Translations under genes and position numbers: made by a program | Source of the DNA: an uncultured Verrucomicrobiota bacterium | GTDB lineage: Bacteria > Verrucomicrobiota > Kiritimatiellia > RFP12 > UBA1067 | Reading direction: 5' to 3' | NCBI GenBank assembly: GCA_946628745.1 | Contig: CAMOXA010000044.1 | Coordinates: 1-10,219, forward strand | Length of the DNA stretch: 10,219 nucleotides | In this document: positions 1 through 6,410 of the stretch, one piece after another | How the letters are laid out: each line of letters starts with the position of its first letter | Numbering within the stretch: position 1 is the stretch's first letter | The notes under the pieces: generated by a model | Told to the model about the DNA's origin: nothing | Seen by the model: only the letters and a program-made list of their open reading frames with translations | Database searches by the model: none

Positions 1-52
1 CGCTTCCTTGACATGGAAGAGGTCAGTGGTTCGAATCCACTATAGCCCACCA
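1..52 (+). tRNA. tRNA-Val (anticodon GAC), 3' part, cut by the left edge
   Basis: The anticodon stem CTTCC (3-7) pairs with GGAAG (15-19) around the 7-base loop TTGACAT, which places the anticodon GAC at 10-12 and predicts a valine tRNA reading GUC and GUU. A short variable region follows (20-24). The T arm is AGTGG (25-29), loop TTCGAAT (30-36) and CCACT (37-41), a perfect five-pair stem with the canonical TTCGA loop. The 3' strand of the acceptor stem is ATAGCCC (42-48), then discriminator A49 and a genome-encoded CCA at 50-52. The D arm and 5' acceptor strand lie outside the window. The tRNA is followed after only 7 bases by an ATG, so tRNA 3' processing and expression of the next gene may be linked. 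Confidence 0.93.
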
Positions 53-59
53 TCCCCCG

Positions 60-860
60 ATGATGCAGAAGCAGTACAAATATTCCGATTTAAGACCGTT
101 GAGCGCATGGGCGGCGACGACTCTTGCGCTCGCGGGCGTCGCCAAACTCTTTGCCGCCGCCGAGGGGTTGATGCGCTTTCGCGCGCTTGCAGGCGTCGAA
201 GCAGAGTCCGCGAATTCGAACGAGCTCGTCGAAAACGGTCTCGTCACGCTGGCCGCGGGCGGCTCGGGTTTTGTATGGATGGCCGCCTGGCTCGCCTTCT
301 TCGTCTGGGCGTACCGCGCCTCGGCGAACGTCCGCGCCCTGGGCGTAGAGTCCATGCCGCAGTCCCCTTGCTGGAGCTGGCTCAATTTCATGATACCGGT
401 ATGGAGGCTTTTCATGCCGCTTGTCTTCTTTCGCAACCTGCTGCGAGTCTCCCTCGCGGGCGCCGCGGGGCTGGCGGACAGGTGGGCGGGCGCGCCGGAA
501 ATCAAGCGCTGCAAGATCGCCATTGTCGCGGTGTTCGTCTGTTTCGCGGCTTCTGCGCTCGTCGTGGACGCAATAGCCTGGATAGGCTTTCAGAATGTCG
601 TGGCGCCCGCCTTGAACAGCGGTTCCGCCGAGGCCCTCCAGGCGCTCGCCGAAGGCGTGATGCCGACGTGGTTTCTCAAGGCGCAAAGCGCCGGCCTCGC
701 GGCCGCGTCCGTCATGCAGGCCGTTTTCGCTTTCGCGCTGCGGTATTTTCTGATTGTGATCACTGCGGCCCAGACGATGTGGCGCGATGGCGCCGGGCGG
801 CGCCGGGATGACGACGCTGCGGCAAAGACCGGGTTCGGCTGGCCGGGAATGAGGACATGA
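60..860 (+). CDS. DUF4328-type multi-pass membrane protein
   Basis: This 266-residue protein has about four hydrophobic segments, near residues 14-35, 62-83, 150-173 and 212-237. Between the second and third lies a Trp/Pro-rich segment (about 83-129) with AYRASANVRALG and a SPCWSW...IPVWRLFMPL run. That pattern is the hallmark of the DUF4328 family of uncharacterised inner-membrane proteins. The C-terminal tail is short and Arg/Asp-rich. The start is uncertain between the two adjacent ATGs at 60 and 63. No Shine-Dalgarno sequence is visible, because the 3' end of a tRNA lies only 7 bases upstream. Starting later, for example at Met38, would remove the first membrane segment. Its stop overlaps the next start in an ATGA at 857-860, so it is probably co-transcribed and coupled with the ribonuclease gene. 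The family has no known biochemical function and I assign none. Confidence 0.8.
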   Translation: MMQKQYKYSDLRPLSAWAATTLALAGVAKLFAAAEGLMRFRALAGVEAESANSNELVENGLVTLAAGGSGFVWMAAWLAFFVWAYRASANVRALGVESMPQSPCWSWLNFMIPVWRLFMPLVFFRNLLRVSLAGAAGLADRWAGAPEIKRCKIAIVAVFVCFAASALVVDAIAWIGFQNVVAPALNSGSAEALQALAEGVMPTWFLKAQSAGLAAASVMQAVFAFALRYFLIVITAAQTMWRDGAGRRRDDDAAAKTGFGWPGMRT

Positions 861-2410
861 AGAAGTTCAAAGAAGACGACGGGCGGGTGAAGTTCCCGCC
901 GCCAGGCAGGACGCCGCGCGAAGACACCGCGGCTGTGATGAAGTTCTACGGTCTCGAAGGGGAGTTCCCGCCGGACGTGCTCGCCGAAGCGAAGCTCGCC
1001 GGCGAGCGGGCGAACAGCCCCGGCAAGCGCCTGGACCTGAGAAAGATGTTCATCTTCACCTGCGATCCAGTCACCGCGCGCGACTATGACGACGCGCTGT
1101 CGCTCGAGCACCGCCGCGGCGGAGCCGTCGTCCTTGGCGTGCATATCGCCGACGTATCCCATTTCGTGACGCCCGGCGGCGCAATCGACCGCGAGGCCTT
1201 CAGGCGCTCGACGAGCGTCTACTTCGCCGACAGGGTCCTGCCGATGCTGCCCGAAGAACTCTCGAACGGCGTCTGCTCGCTCGTGCCCGGCGAGGACAGG
1301 CTCGCGTTCTCGGTGTTCCTGACCTTTGACGGCGAAGGCCGCATGACCGGCCGCTCGTTCGCCAAGTCGGTGATCAGATCGAAGGCGCGCTTCACTTACG
1401 AGCAGGTCATGCGCGTCATATCGGGCGGCAGAAAGGCGAAGAGCGGACCCCTCGGCCGCAAAGAGCGCGAGACCGTGCTCGCCATCCACGAGCTCGCGCA
1501 AAAGTTGAGGGCGCGGCGCTTCGCCGCCGGCGCGCTCGATATCGAAACGCCCGAGGCCGAGGTCGAGCTTGACGCGGAAGGCGAACTCGCCGGCATCGTC
1601 ACCCGCCCCTACGACGAATCGCACCAGATGGTCGAAGAGTGCATGGTCGCGGCGAACGAGGCCGTGGCGACCGAGCTTTGGACGAACGGCGTCAAGACTC
1701 TCTCAAGACTCCACGAGCCGCCCGAAGAAGAAAAGCTTCTCATGCTGCGCGCCGACATGCGCGGACTCGGCGTCAAGATGGGCAACATCGCCAACCAAAA
1801 GGCGTTCGCCCGCTTTCTCCAGACGATAAAACGCCATCCGCTCTATCCGACATTGGCCGTCATGGTGCTGAGGTCCATGAAACGGGCCGTCTACGATTCG
1901 ACGAAAATGGGCCACTTTGGTCTCGCGAAGCGCTTCTACGCCCACTTTACCTCGCCCATACGCCGCTATCCCGACTTGACGCTGCACCGCCAGCTCACGG
2001 CCTATCTCGCCGGGACCGACAGCCGCGTGCCGCCGAGGAAGCTGGCCAAATGGGCCGAGCATGCCAGTCAGGCGGAAGAAACCGCGGCGGAGGCGGAGCG
2101 CGCCCTCCTTGAAATCAAGAAGTTCCGCTTGATGGAAGACCAGCTTAAAACGCGCCAGACAATCGACTATGACGCGATCGTGGTCAAGTGCGCGCCTTTC
2201 GGCTGTTTCGTCGAGATACCCGAACTCGCCGTCTCGGGACTTGTCCACATCTCGCTCCTGTCGCGACGGTATGTCGCCTACAACGAGAGCGACCACACCC
2301 TCTCGGCGCCAGGCGGCGGCAGCTGGCGCATCGGCGACAGAATCAGAGTGCACGTCGCGAGGGTGGACTTCGCCCTGCGGCGCATCGATTTCACGCCCGT
2401 CCGCCGCTGA
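857..2410 (+). CDS. rnr: RNase R-like 3'-5' exoribonuclease (RNB + S1), no N-terminal cold-shock domains
   Basis: This 517-residue RNase II/R family enzyme should degrade RNA processively from the 3' end, releasing nucleoside monophosphates with Mg2+. Residues 20-60 match the linker that normally precedes the catalytic domain. The RNB domain starts near residue 61. It carries the metal-binding aspartates with family spacing (D70, D76, D78, D79 in DPVTARDYDDA), then GVHIADVSHFV (94-104), LPEELSNGVCSLVPGEDRLA (131-150), VEECMVAANEA (259-269) and the C-terminal catalytic motif HFTSPIRRYPDL (363-374). An S1 RNA-binding domain occupies about 436-516. Typical RNase R is 700-800 residues with two cold-shock domains ahead of RNB and a basic tail. 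Both are missing here, although all catalytic motifs are intact. The start at 857 overlaps the preceding stop by four bases, with GAGG at 851-854 very close to the ATG. RNase II or an RNase II-like subfamily is the alternative name. Confidence 0.93.
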   Translation: MKKFKEDDGRVKFPPPGRTPREDTAAVMKFYGLEGEFPPDVLAEAKLAGERANSPGKRLDLRKMFIFTCDPVTARDYDDALSLEHRRGGAVVLGVHIADVSHFVTPGGAIDREAFRRSTSVYFADRVLPMLPEELSNGVCSLVPGEDRLAFSVFLTFDGEGRMTGRSFAKSVIRSKARFTYEQVMRVISGGRKAKSGPLGRKERETVLAIHELAQKLRARRFAAGALDIETPEAEVELDAEGELAGIVTRPYDESHQMVEECMVAANEAVATELWTNGVKTLSRLHEPPEEEKLLMLRADMRGLGVKMGNIANQKAFARFLQTIKRHPLYPTLAVMVLRSMKRAVYDSTKMGHFGLAKRFYAHFTSPIRRYPDLTLHRQLTAYLAGTDSRVPPRKLAKWAEHASQAEETAAEAERALLEIKKFRLMEDQLKTRQTIDYDAIVVKCAPFGCFVEIPELAVSGLVHISLLSRRYVAYNESDHTLSAPGGGSWRIGDRIRVHVARVDFALRRIDFTPVRR

Positions 2411-2426
2411 AGGGGCGCCGGGCAAG

Positions 2427-2455
2427 TTGCGCGGGACGGCTATTTTTGGTAGAAT
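2427..2455 (+). promoter_or_regulatory. Sigma70-like promoter ahead of the phosphomannomutase operon
   Basis: A -35 box TTGCGC (2427-2432) lies exactly 17 bases from a -10 box TAGAAT (2450-2455), and TGG immediately before the -10 box makes an extended -10 element. It lies in the 72-base gap before the gene at 2483 and predicts a leader of about 20 bases containing the ribosome binding site AAGGAG (2472-2477). The -35 region shares the block GTTGCGCGG(G)ACGG with the promoter at 6374-6402. Confidence 0.72.
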
Positions 2456-2482
2456 ATCAACAAACCACAAAAAGGAGACAGG

Positions 2483-3835
2483 ATGGGAATTTTCAAGGCT
2501 TACGATATTCGCGGCGTCTACGGCAAGGAGCTCGCAGAGGCCGACTTCTACAAGATCGCCCGCGCCTACGCGCGGTTCGCCGGCGTCAAGGGGGGCAAAG
2601 TGGTCGTCGCCCGCGACTGCCGCAAGTCGTCCGACTCGCTTTTCAAAGCCTTCGCGAAGGGCCTTGTCGACGAGGGCGTCAATGTGCTGGACGTGGGACT
2701 GGCGTCCACGCCGATGAGCTATTTCGCCAACGGTTCGCTAAAGGCCGACGGCTCCGTGATGATAACCGCCTCGCACAACACGAAGGAGTGGAACGGCTGC
2801 AAGCTGTGCAAGGCGAATGCGGTGCCGATATCCGGCGCGACGGGCATCAAGGATATCGAAAAGATCGTCGCGGGCATGACGGGCGACGAGCCGCCGGCCG
2901 GCGCCGGCACCGTGACGCGCGTGGACGTCTCGAAGGAGTACGGCGAACACGTCAGGGCCTTCGCCCATCTCGCCAGACCCGTCCATGTCGCGATGGATTT
3001 CGGCAACGGAATGGGAATCGCCGAGTCCGTCGCTTTCGAGGGCCAGGACATGCTCACGCATGACGACCTCTTCGGCACGTACGACGGCGACTTCCCGAAC
3101 CACGAGGCGAACCCGCTGGAGCGCGAGACGCTCGCCGATTTGCAGAAGCTCATCAAGGACAACCCCGGCAAGTACGCCTTCGGCGTCGCGTACGACGGCG
3201 ACGCCGACCGCGCCGGCTTCGTGGACGAGAAGGGCGAGATAATACCGATGGATTTCATAACGGCGCTTGTCTCGCAGGATCTTCTCAAGTCCAACCCCGG
3301 CGCCGCGTGCTTCTACGACCTGAGGTCCACGAAGATGGCCGAAGAGACGATTCGCGCCGCCGGCGGCAGGCCCATGATGTCGCGCGTCGGCCACTCGTTC
3401 ATCAAGGAGCAGATGCGCCAGAACGACGCGATCTTCGCCGGCGAACTGTCGGGCCACTACTACTTCAAGGCGAATTACACGGCGGAGTCGTCGTCCATGG
3501 CGACATATGCGCTCGCGAACATAGTCTCGGCTTCGGCGAAGCCGCTTTCGGAACTCATCGCCCCGCTAAGGAAGTATTCGCAGTCGGGCGAGATCAACAC
3601 CCGCACGACGACCCCGCCCGCGGAGATTCTCGCGAAGATCAAGGCCGACTGGACCGGCAAGGCGAAGGTCTTCGAACTGGACGGCGTGAGTGTCGACGCC
3701 TGGGAGACGGAAGGCTGGTGGGCGAACGTGAGAATGTCCAACACCGAGCCTCTCGTAAGACTCAACCTCGAAGGGCGCACAAAGGCGATTATGGAGGCGA
3801 AGCGCGATGAATTCCTCGCTGAGATACGCGCTTGA
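2483..3835 (+). CDS. manB: Phosphomannomutase/phosphoglucomutase (alpha-D-phosphohexomutase family)
   Basis: This 450-residue cytoplasmic enzyme should interconvert hexose 6-phosphate and hexose 1-phosphate (mannose and/or glucose) through a phosphoserine and a bisphosphate intermediate. It would feed GDP-mannose or UDP-glucose synthesis for surface polysaccharides. The four active-site loops appear in order. They are the phosphoserine loop TASHN (95-99, Ser97), the metal-binding loop DGDADR (238-243), the sugar-specificity loop GELSGHYYFK (320-329) and the phosphate-binding loop RMSNTEPLVR (417-426). The N-terminus FKAYDIRG is also typical of the ManB/AlgC branch, and the length matches the family. 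GEMSGH or GELSGH in loop 3 marks enzymes that use both mannose and glucose phosphates, so specificity is not fixed by sequence alone. The start has a good ribosome binding site (AAGGAG, 2472-2477). It is the first gene of a five-gene run, and its 3' end overlaps the next gene by 29 bases. Confidence 0.95.
   Translation: MGIFKAYDIRGVYGKELAEADFYKIARAYARFAGVKGGKVVVARDCRKSSDSLFKAFAKGLVDEGVNVLDVGLASTPMSYFANGSLKADGSVMITASHNTKEWNGCKLCKANAVPISGATGIKDIEKIVAGMTGDEPPAGAGTVTRVDVSKEYGEHVRAFAHLARPVHVAMDFGNGMGIAESVAFEGQDMLTHDDLFGTYDGDFPNHEANPLERETLADLQKLIKDNPGKYAFGVAYDGDADRAGFVDEKGEIIPMDFITALVSQDLLKSNPGAACFYDLRSTKMAEETIRAAGGRPMMSRVGHSFIKEQMRQNDAIFAGELSGHYYFKANYTAESSSMATYALANIVSASAKPLSELIAPLRKYSQSGEINTRTTTPPAEILAKIKADWTGKAKVFELDGVSVDAWETEGWWANVRMSNTEPLVRLNLEGRTKAIMEAKRDEFLAEIRA
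3793..3797 (+). promoter_or_regulatory. Ribosome binding site for the TPR lipoprotein, inside the mutase gene
   Basis: GGAGG lies 9 bases before the ATG at 3807, entirely within the upstream coding region. It supports the start at 3807 and therefore a real 29-base gene overlap in a different frame. Confidence 0.7.
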
Positions 3836-4994
3836 CGCCGCGCTCGCCGCCGCGCTCTGCTGCCTCGCGGCAGGGTGCGGATGCGGCAAGAGCCCGGAAA
3901 AGCTTGGCGAAGACGGCCGTGCCGCGTTCGAAGCCAGGGATTTCAAAAAGGCCGCGGAACTCTTCGAGCGCGCGGCCCGGGAGACTCCTGACGACATAGA
4001 CACCCTCGTTCTCCTGGCGCGCGCGCATTTCGCCTCGGGCGAGCTCGCCGCCGCGCGCGAGGCCCTGGGCCGCGCCGCCGCCGCCGGCGGCGCCGCAGAC
4101 GCCGACGTCCTGCTGCTCGGCGGACAGATCGCGTTCTATATGAAGGATTACGCTTCGGCCGCCAAATCGTTCAAGACTGTCGCCGAGAATGAATCGCTGC
4201 CGAACGAGACGCGCTCGGCCGCATGGTCGGACCTCGGGGTCATGGATATGCGCCGCATTGACGATTGGCCGGCCGATTCGACCGGGCGCGATGTGCAGTG
4301 CGCCCTTGCGCGCACGGAACTCCTGCGCGCGCTCAGGCTCGATTCGCGCAATGCTTCGGCGACATACCACCTCGGCAGGCTCTATCGCGACACGTACCAC
4401 TATCCCGAACTCGCAGTGCAGCAGTTCGAGAAATTCATCCATCCGATGATGCAGCGCCAGGACGACGAGAGAGTCGAGAAGGTCAAGCGCGAATATCTGC
4501 CCGCTCTCAAGAGCGAGATAGCCGAGAAGACCGCCAAGGACCGCGAGCGCCGCGACCGCTCCGCGGCCGCCCGCGAACTCAAACGGGCCGACGCGCTCGC
4601 CGCCAAAAGGAGCTGGAAGGACGCCTGCGCGGCGTATCGCGAGGCCCTCCGGCACGACCCTCTCGGCGCCGAAGCCGCGAAAAAGCTGGCGCGAACCATG
4701 GCGCGGTCCGCCGCGACGCCCGACGACCGCAAGAGGGCCTACGACGCGTACATCGCCGCGTGCCGCCTGTCGCCGACGGATATTGGCGTATTGATGGAGT
4801 CCGCCGAATACGCGATGAAACAGCGCGCGTACGAAGTCGCCGCGAAGCTGTTCTCGCAGGCCATGGCGGCGACGAGTCCGAACACGCGCGATTTCACGGC
4901 TGTCGACAGGCTCATAAACGCGTTGACGAACGCCGGGCGCGGCAAGGTCGCCGCAGTCTACCAGATGTACCGCAGTTCGGTCTCGAAGAAGTGA
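3807..4994 (+). CDS. TPR-repeat lipoprotein
   Basis: This 395-residue exported protein has a short N-region (MNSSLRY), a hydrophobic core and a lipobox-like LAAGC ending at Cys24, with a second Cys at 26. This suggests a lipid-anchored protein facing the periplasm. The mature part is almost entirely helical. TPR-like repeats are recognisable at about residues 33-62 (ARDFKKAAELFERA), 66-95, 99-128 (MKDYASAAKSFKTV), 182-211, 258-287 (KRSWKDACAAYREAL) and 326-355 (QRAYEVAAKLFSQA). A charged Lys/Arg/Glu stretch at about 219-258 looks like a long helix or coiled coil joining the two repeat blocks. TPR proteins are protein-protein scaffolds, and the partner cannot be told from sequence. It lies between the mutase and the cvpA-like gene in one transcription unit, which suggests an envelope assembly role, but that is inference. 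Confidence 0.85.
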   Translation: MNSSLRYALDAALAAALCCLAAGCGCGKSPEKLGEDGRAAFEARDFKKAAELFERAARETPDDIDTLVLLARAHFASGELAAAREALGRAAAAGGAADADVLLLGGQIAFYMKDYASAAKSFKTVAENESLPNETRSAAWSDLGVMDMRRIDDWPADSTGRDVQCALARTELLRALRLDSRNASATYHLGRLYRDTYHYPELAVQQFEKFIHPMMQRQDDERVEKVKREYLPALKSEIAEKTAKDRERRDRSAAARELKRADALAAKRSWKDACAAYREALRHDPLGAEAAKKLARTMARSAATPDDRKRAYDAYIAACRLSPTDIGVLMESAEYAMKQRAYEVAAKLFSQAMAATSPNTRDFTAVDRLINALTNAGRGKVAAVYQMYRSSVSKK

Positions 4995-5005
4995 GGTCCG
5001 TCTAG

Positions 5006-5404
5006 ATGCAGTTCCTGCCCGCAGACTACGCAATTGGCGGCGTCGCCGTCGTTTTCGCCGGGCTGGGACTCTTTCGCGGCTTTTCGGGGACGCTCGCGTT
5101 TTTCGTGGCGGCCGGGTGCGCGGCGGCGGCCGGAGTCTTTTTCAGGCCCTTCGCCGTGCAGATGTTCGGCGCGGAGTGGTCTCGCGTGCTCGTCAACATC
5201 GCGGTGTCGGTGCTCGTTTTCGGCCTGGTCAGAATCGTCGTCAAAAAAACGGTCAACGGACTTCTGGCGCAGCCCACCGATTCCATCGCCGGCGTGGCGG
5301 CAGGGCTCGTCCTGTGGGCGGCTCTCGTTTATGCGGCGACATTCGCGCCTTGGATGATCGAGCGCTCGGTCGTGGTGCGGGAGGTAGCCGCCCATGTCAG
5401 GTGA
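5006..5404 (+). CDS. cvpA: CvpA-family membrane protein, short form
   Basis: This 132-residue protein has four predicted membrane helices, at about 6-22, 27-46, 60-80 and 92-114. The family signature GLFRGFSGTL follows the first helix, and the last helix begins with DSIAGVAAGLVLWAALVY, which matches the conserved Asp-(x)-Gly-rich fourth helix of CvpA. Most CvpA proteins have about 160-180 residues or more. This one stops about 18 residues after helix 4 and lacks the usual C-terminal amphipathic tail. CvpA proteins are inner-membrane proteins linked to colicin V export and envelope stress tolerance, with an unresolved molecular function. The start is supported by TGAGGT (4992-4997), 8 bases upstream and overlapping the previous stop. 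Its end overlaps the sigma factor gene by 11 bases. Confidence 0.78.
   Translation: MQFLPADYAIGGVAVVFAGLGLFRGFSGTLAFFVAAGCAAAAGVFFRPFAVQMFGAEWSRVLVNIAVSVLVFGLVRIVVKKTVNGLLAQPTDSIAGVAAGLVLWAALVYAATFAPWMIERSVVVREVAAHVR
5380..5384 (+). promoter_or_regulatory. Ribosome binding site for the ECF sigma factor
   Basis: GGAGG lies 9 bases before the ATG at 5394, within the end of the CvpA gene. It fixes the sigma factor start and the 11-base overlap. Confidence 0.68.
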
Positions 5405-5894
5405 GGAGCTTCTCGCCGAGGCGCGAAAATTCGAAAAGAATCTTTTGAACTTTTTCTGGCGCCAGGGCGTTTCATATTCTGAAGGCGAGGACATGGTGCA
5501 GGAGACGTACCTCAGGCTGTGGAAGTACCGCGGCGAATACGGACCCGGCGCGAAGCTCTCGACATTCCTGTTCATACTGGCGCGGCAGGTGCGCATAAGC
5601 GCGCTGCGAAGCCAGACGCGCAGGGAGGAGCGCGAGAAGCGCTGGGGCCGCGAACAGCCCCAGACGCAGCCCGCGGGCGCGGCGTGCGCCCGCGACGACG
5701 TGCGCTGGGCGCTCTCGCGGCTCTCGGCGCCTCTCAGGGACGTCGTGGAGCTTGGAGTCTTCCAGGATCTGCCGTACGCCGAGGTCGCCGCGATACTCGG
5801 CATACCGGTCGGCACCGTCAAGTCGCGCATGTCCAACGCCCTGAAAAAACTGAAAGAGGTGTTTGATGAACGCAGATCTGGCCAAAACGATTGA
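5394..5894 (+). CDS. ECF-type RNA polymerase sigma factor
   Basis: This 166-residue group 4 (ECF) sigma factor should direct RNA polymerase to a small regulon. Region 2 spans about residues 7-75. It contains the region 2.2 core-binding helix around EDMVQETYLRLW (32-43) and the -10 recognition/melting segment with KLSTFLFILARQVRISALR (54-72). A charged, Gln/Ala-rich linker (76-100) separates it from region 4 (about 103-155). The -35-reading helix-turn-helix there is YAEVAAILGIPVGTVKSRMS (128-147). Region 3 is absent, as expected for ECF factors, and so is a C-terminal extension. It overlaps the upstream cvpA-like gene and the downstream small membrane protein gene (29 bases). That is the usual arrangement for a sigma factor and its anti-sigma regulator. 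The promoters visible in this window look like housekeeping types, so its own target sites are not identified here. Confidence 0.93.
   Translation: MSGEELLAEARKFEKNLLNFFWRQGVSYSEGEDMVQETYLRLWKYRGEYGPGAKLSTFLFILARQVRISALRSQTRREEREKRWGREQPQTQPAGAACARDDVRWALSRLSAPLRDVVELGVFQDLPYAEVAAILGIPVGTVKSRMSNALKKLKEVFDERRSGQND
5855..5859 (+). promoter_or_regulatory. Ribosome binding site deciding the ATG at 5866
   Basis: AGAGG lies 6 bases before the ATG at 5866. The frame is also open from a TTG at 5863, but that codon is only 3 bases from the AGAGG, so the ATG is the better start. Confidence 0.62.
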
Positions 5895-6357
5895 AGAACT
5901 CGGGCCCTCGTACGGGGCGCTCGTCGGCGAACTTCGCGCCATGCCCGAGGTGGACCCCTCGGGTACGCGCCGGTTCGTCGCGCCCGACTCCCGGCGGCTG
6001 TGGACGCGTCTGCCGCGTCTGGCGGCGGCGTCGCTCGCCCTCGCCATGGCCCTCGCGGCGCTTTTGCGCTGGACGGGCGGCGCGCCCGAAGGCGCCGCGC
6101 CGGCGCCGTCCAGCACGCCGTACACGCTCGCTTTCTCGCTCCCGAGCGGCGGCGCTCTCGACGAAATGGTCCGCACCCAGAATGCCGACGGCAGCTGGGC
6201 GAACGATTTTCTCACGCGCCAGAACGCGGCCGCGCTGCGCGGAATCGGCGGGGCGCGCCTCGCCTACCGCCGCGCGGTCAGGTACTTGCGCATGAAGGGC
6301 CTCTCGCCGATGTCCGACGCAGAGTTCGTCGCCATGCGCGAGCGCCTGCGCAGCTGA
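5866..6357 (+). CDS. Putative membrane anti-sigma partner with a QNxDGSW repeat
   Basis: This 163-residue protein is a single-pass membrane protein. It has a cytoplasmic-type N-terminal part of about 50 residues, one membrane helix at about 51-68, a Pro/Ala-rich linker (71-85) and an extracytoplasmic domain (86-163). It has no HxxxCxxC zinc motif, so it is not a classical ZAS anti-sigma factor. Its position, directly after an ECF sigma gene and overlapping it by 29 bases, with this topology, is the basis for proposing that it binds the sigma factor. The outer domain contains RTQNADGSW (103-111), then FLTRQNAAAL and an AYRRAVRYL helix (133-141). This resembles a single prenyltransferase/squalene-cyclase alpha-alpha repeat (QNPDGSW type). 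The family resemblance is from pattern recognition only. The alternative is an unrelated membrane protein co-transcribed with the sigma factor. Confidence 0.72.
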   Translation: MNADLAKTIEELGPSYGALVGELRAMPEVDPSGTRRFVAPDSRRLWTRLPRLAAASLALAMALAALLRWTGGAPEGAAPAPSSTPYTLAFSLPSGGALDEMVRTQNADGSWANDFLTRQNAAALRGIGGARLAYRRAVRYLRMKGLSPMSDAEFVAMRERLRS

Positions 6358-6373
6358 CTAACGCCTAAGGCTG

Positions 6374-6402
6374 TTGCGCGGACGGACGAAATAGTGTAAA
6401 AT
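6374..6402 (+). promoter_or_regulatory. Sigma70-like promoter giving a nearly leaderless mRNA for the mla-type operon
   Basis: A -35 box TTGCGC (6374-6379) and a -10 box TAAAAT (6397-6402) are exactly 17 bases apart. The ATG of the next gene starts at 6411, only 8 bases after the -10 box, so transcription should begin at or within about 3 bases of the start codon. No Shine-Dalgarno sequence is present in 6403-6410. The upstream part repeats the GTTGCGCGG(G)ACGG block of the promoter at 2427-2455. Confidence 0.75.
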
Positions 6403-6410
6403 ACCAGACT

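Noticed and set aside
8..811. A 267-codon + strand open frame beginning inside the tRNA
   Set aside because: The product is a low-complexity Arg-rich protein in a shifted frame over the DUF4328 gene, whose own frame has clear membrane segments. It is in frame with the RNase R gene but stops before it and shows no cold-shock domain.
3789..5033. A 414-codon open frame on the - strand opposite the TPR lipoprotein
   Set aside because: Its product is Arg/Gly/Ala-rich with no recognisable domain. It lies opposite a gene with a lipobox, TPR repeats and a ribosome binding site, and long antisense open frames are expected in GC-rich coding DNA.
5863..5865. TTG as the start of the anti-sigma candidate
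   Set aside because: The ATG at 5866 is directly adjacent, has better spacing from AGAGG at 5855-5859, and is the preferred start codon.
6344..6382. A possible hairpin/terminator between the anti-sigma candidate and the lipoprotein gene
   Set aside because: CAGC and GCTG segments can pair, but the loop is long, the flanking pairs need bulges and there is no T-tract. The right arm overlaps the -35 box, so a chance match is more likely.
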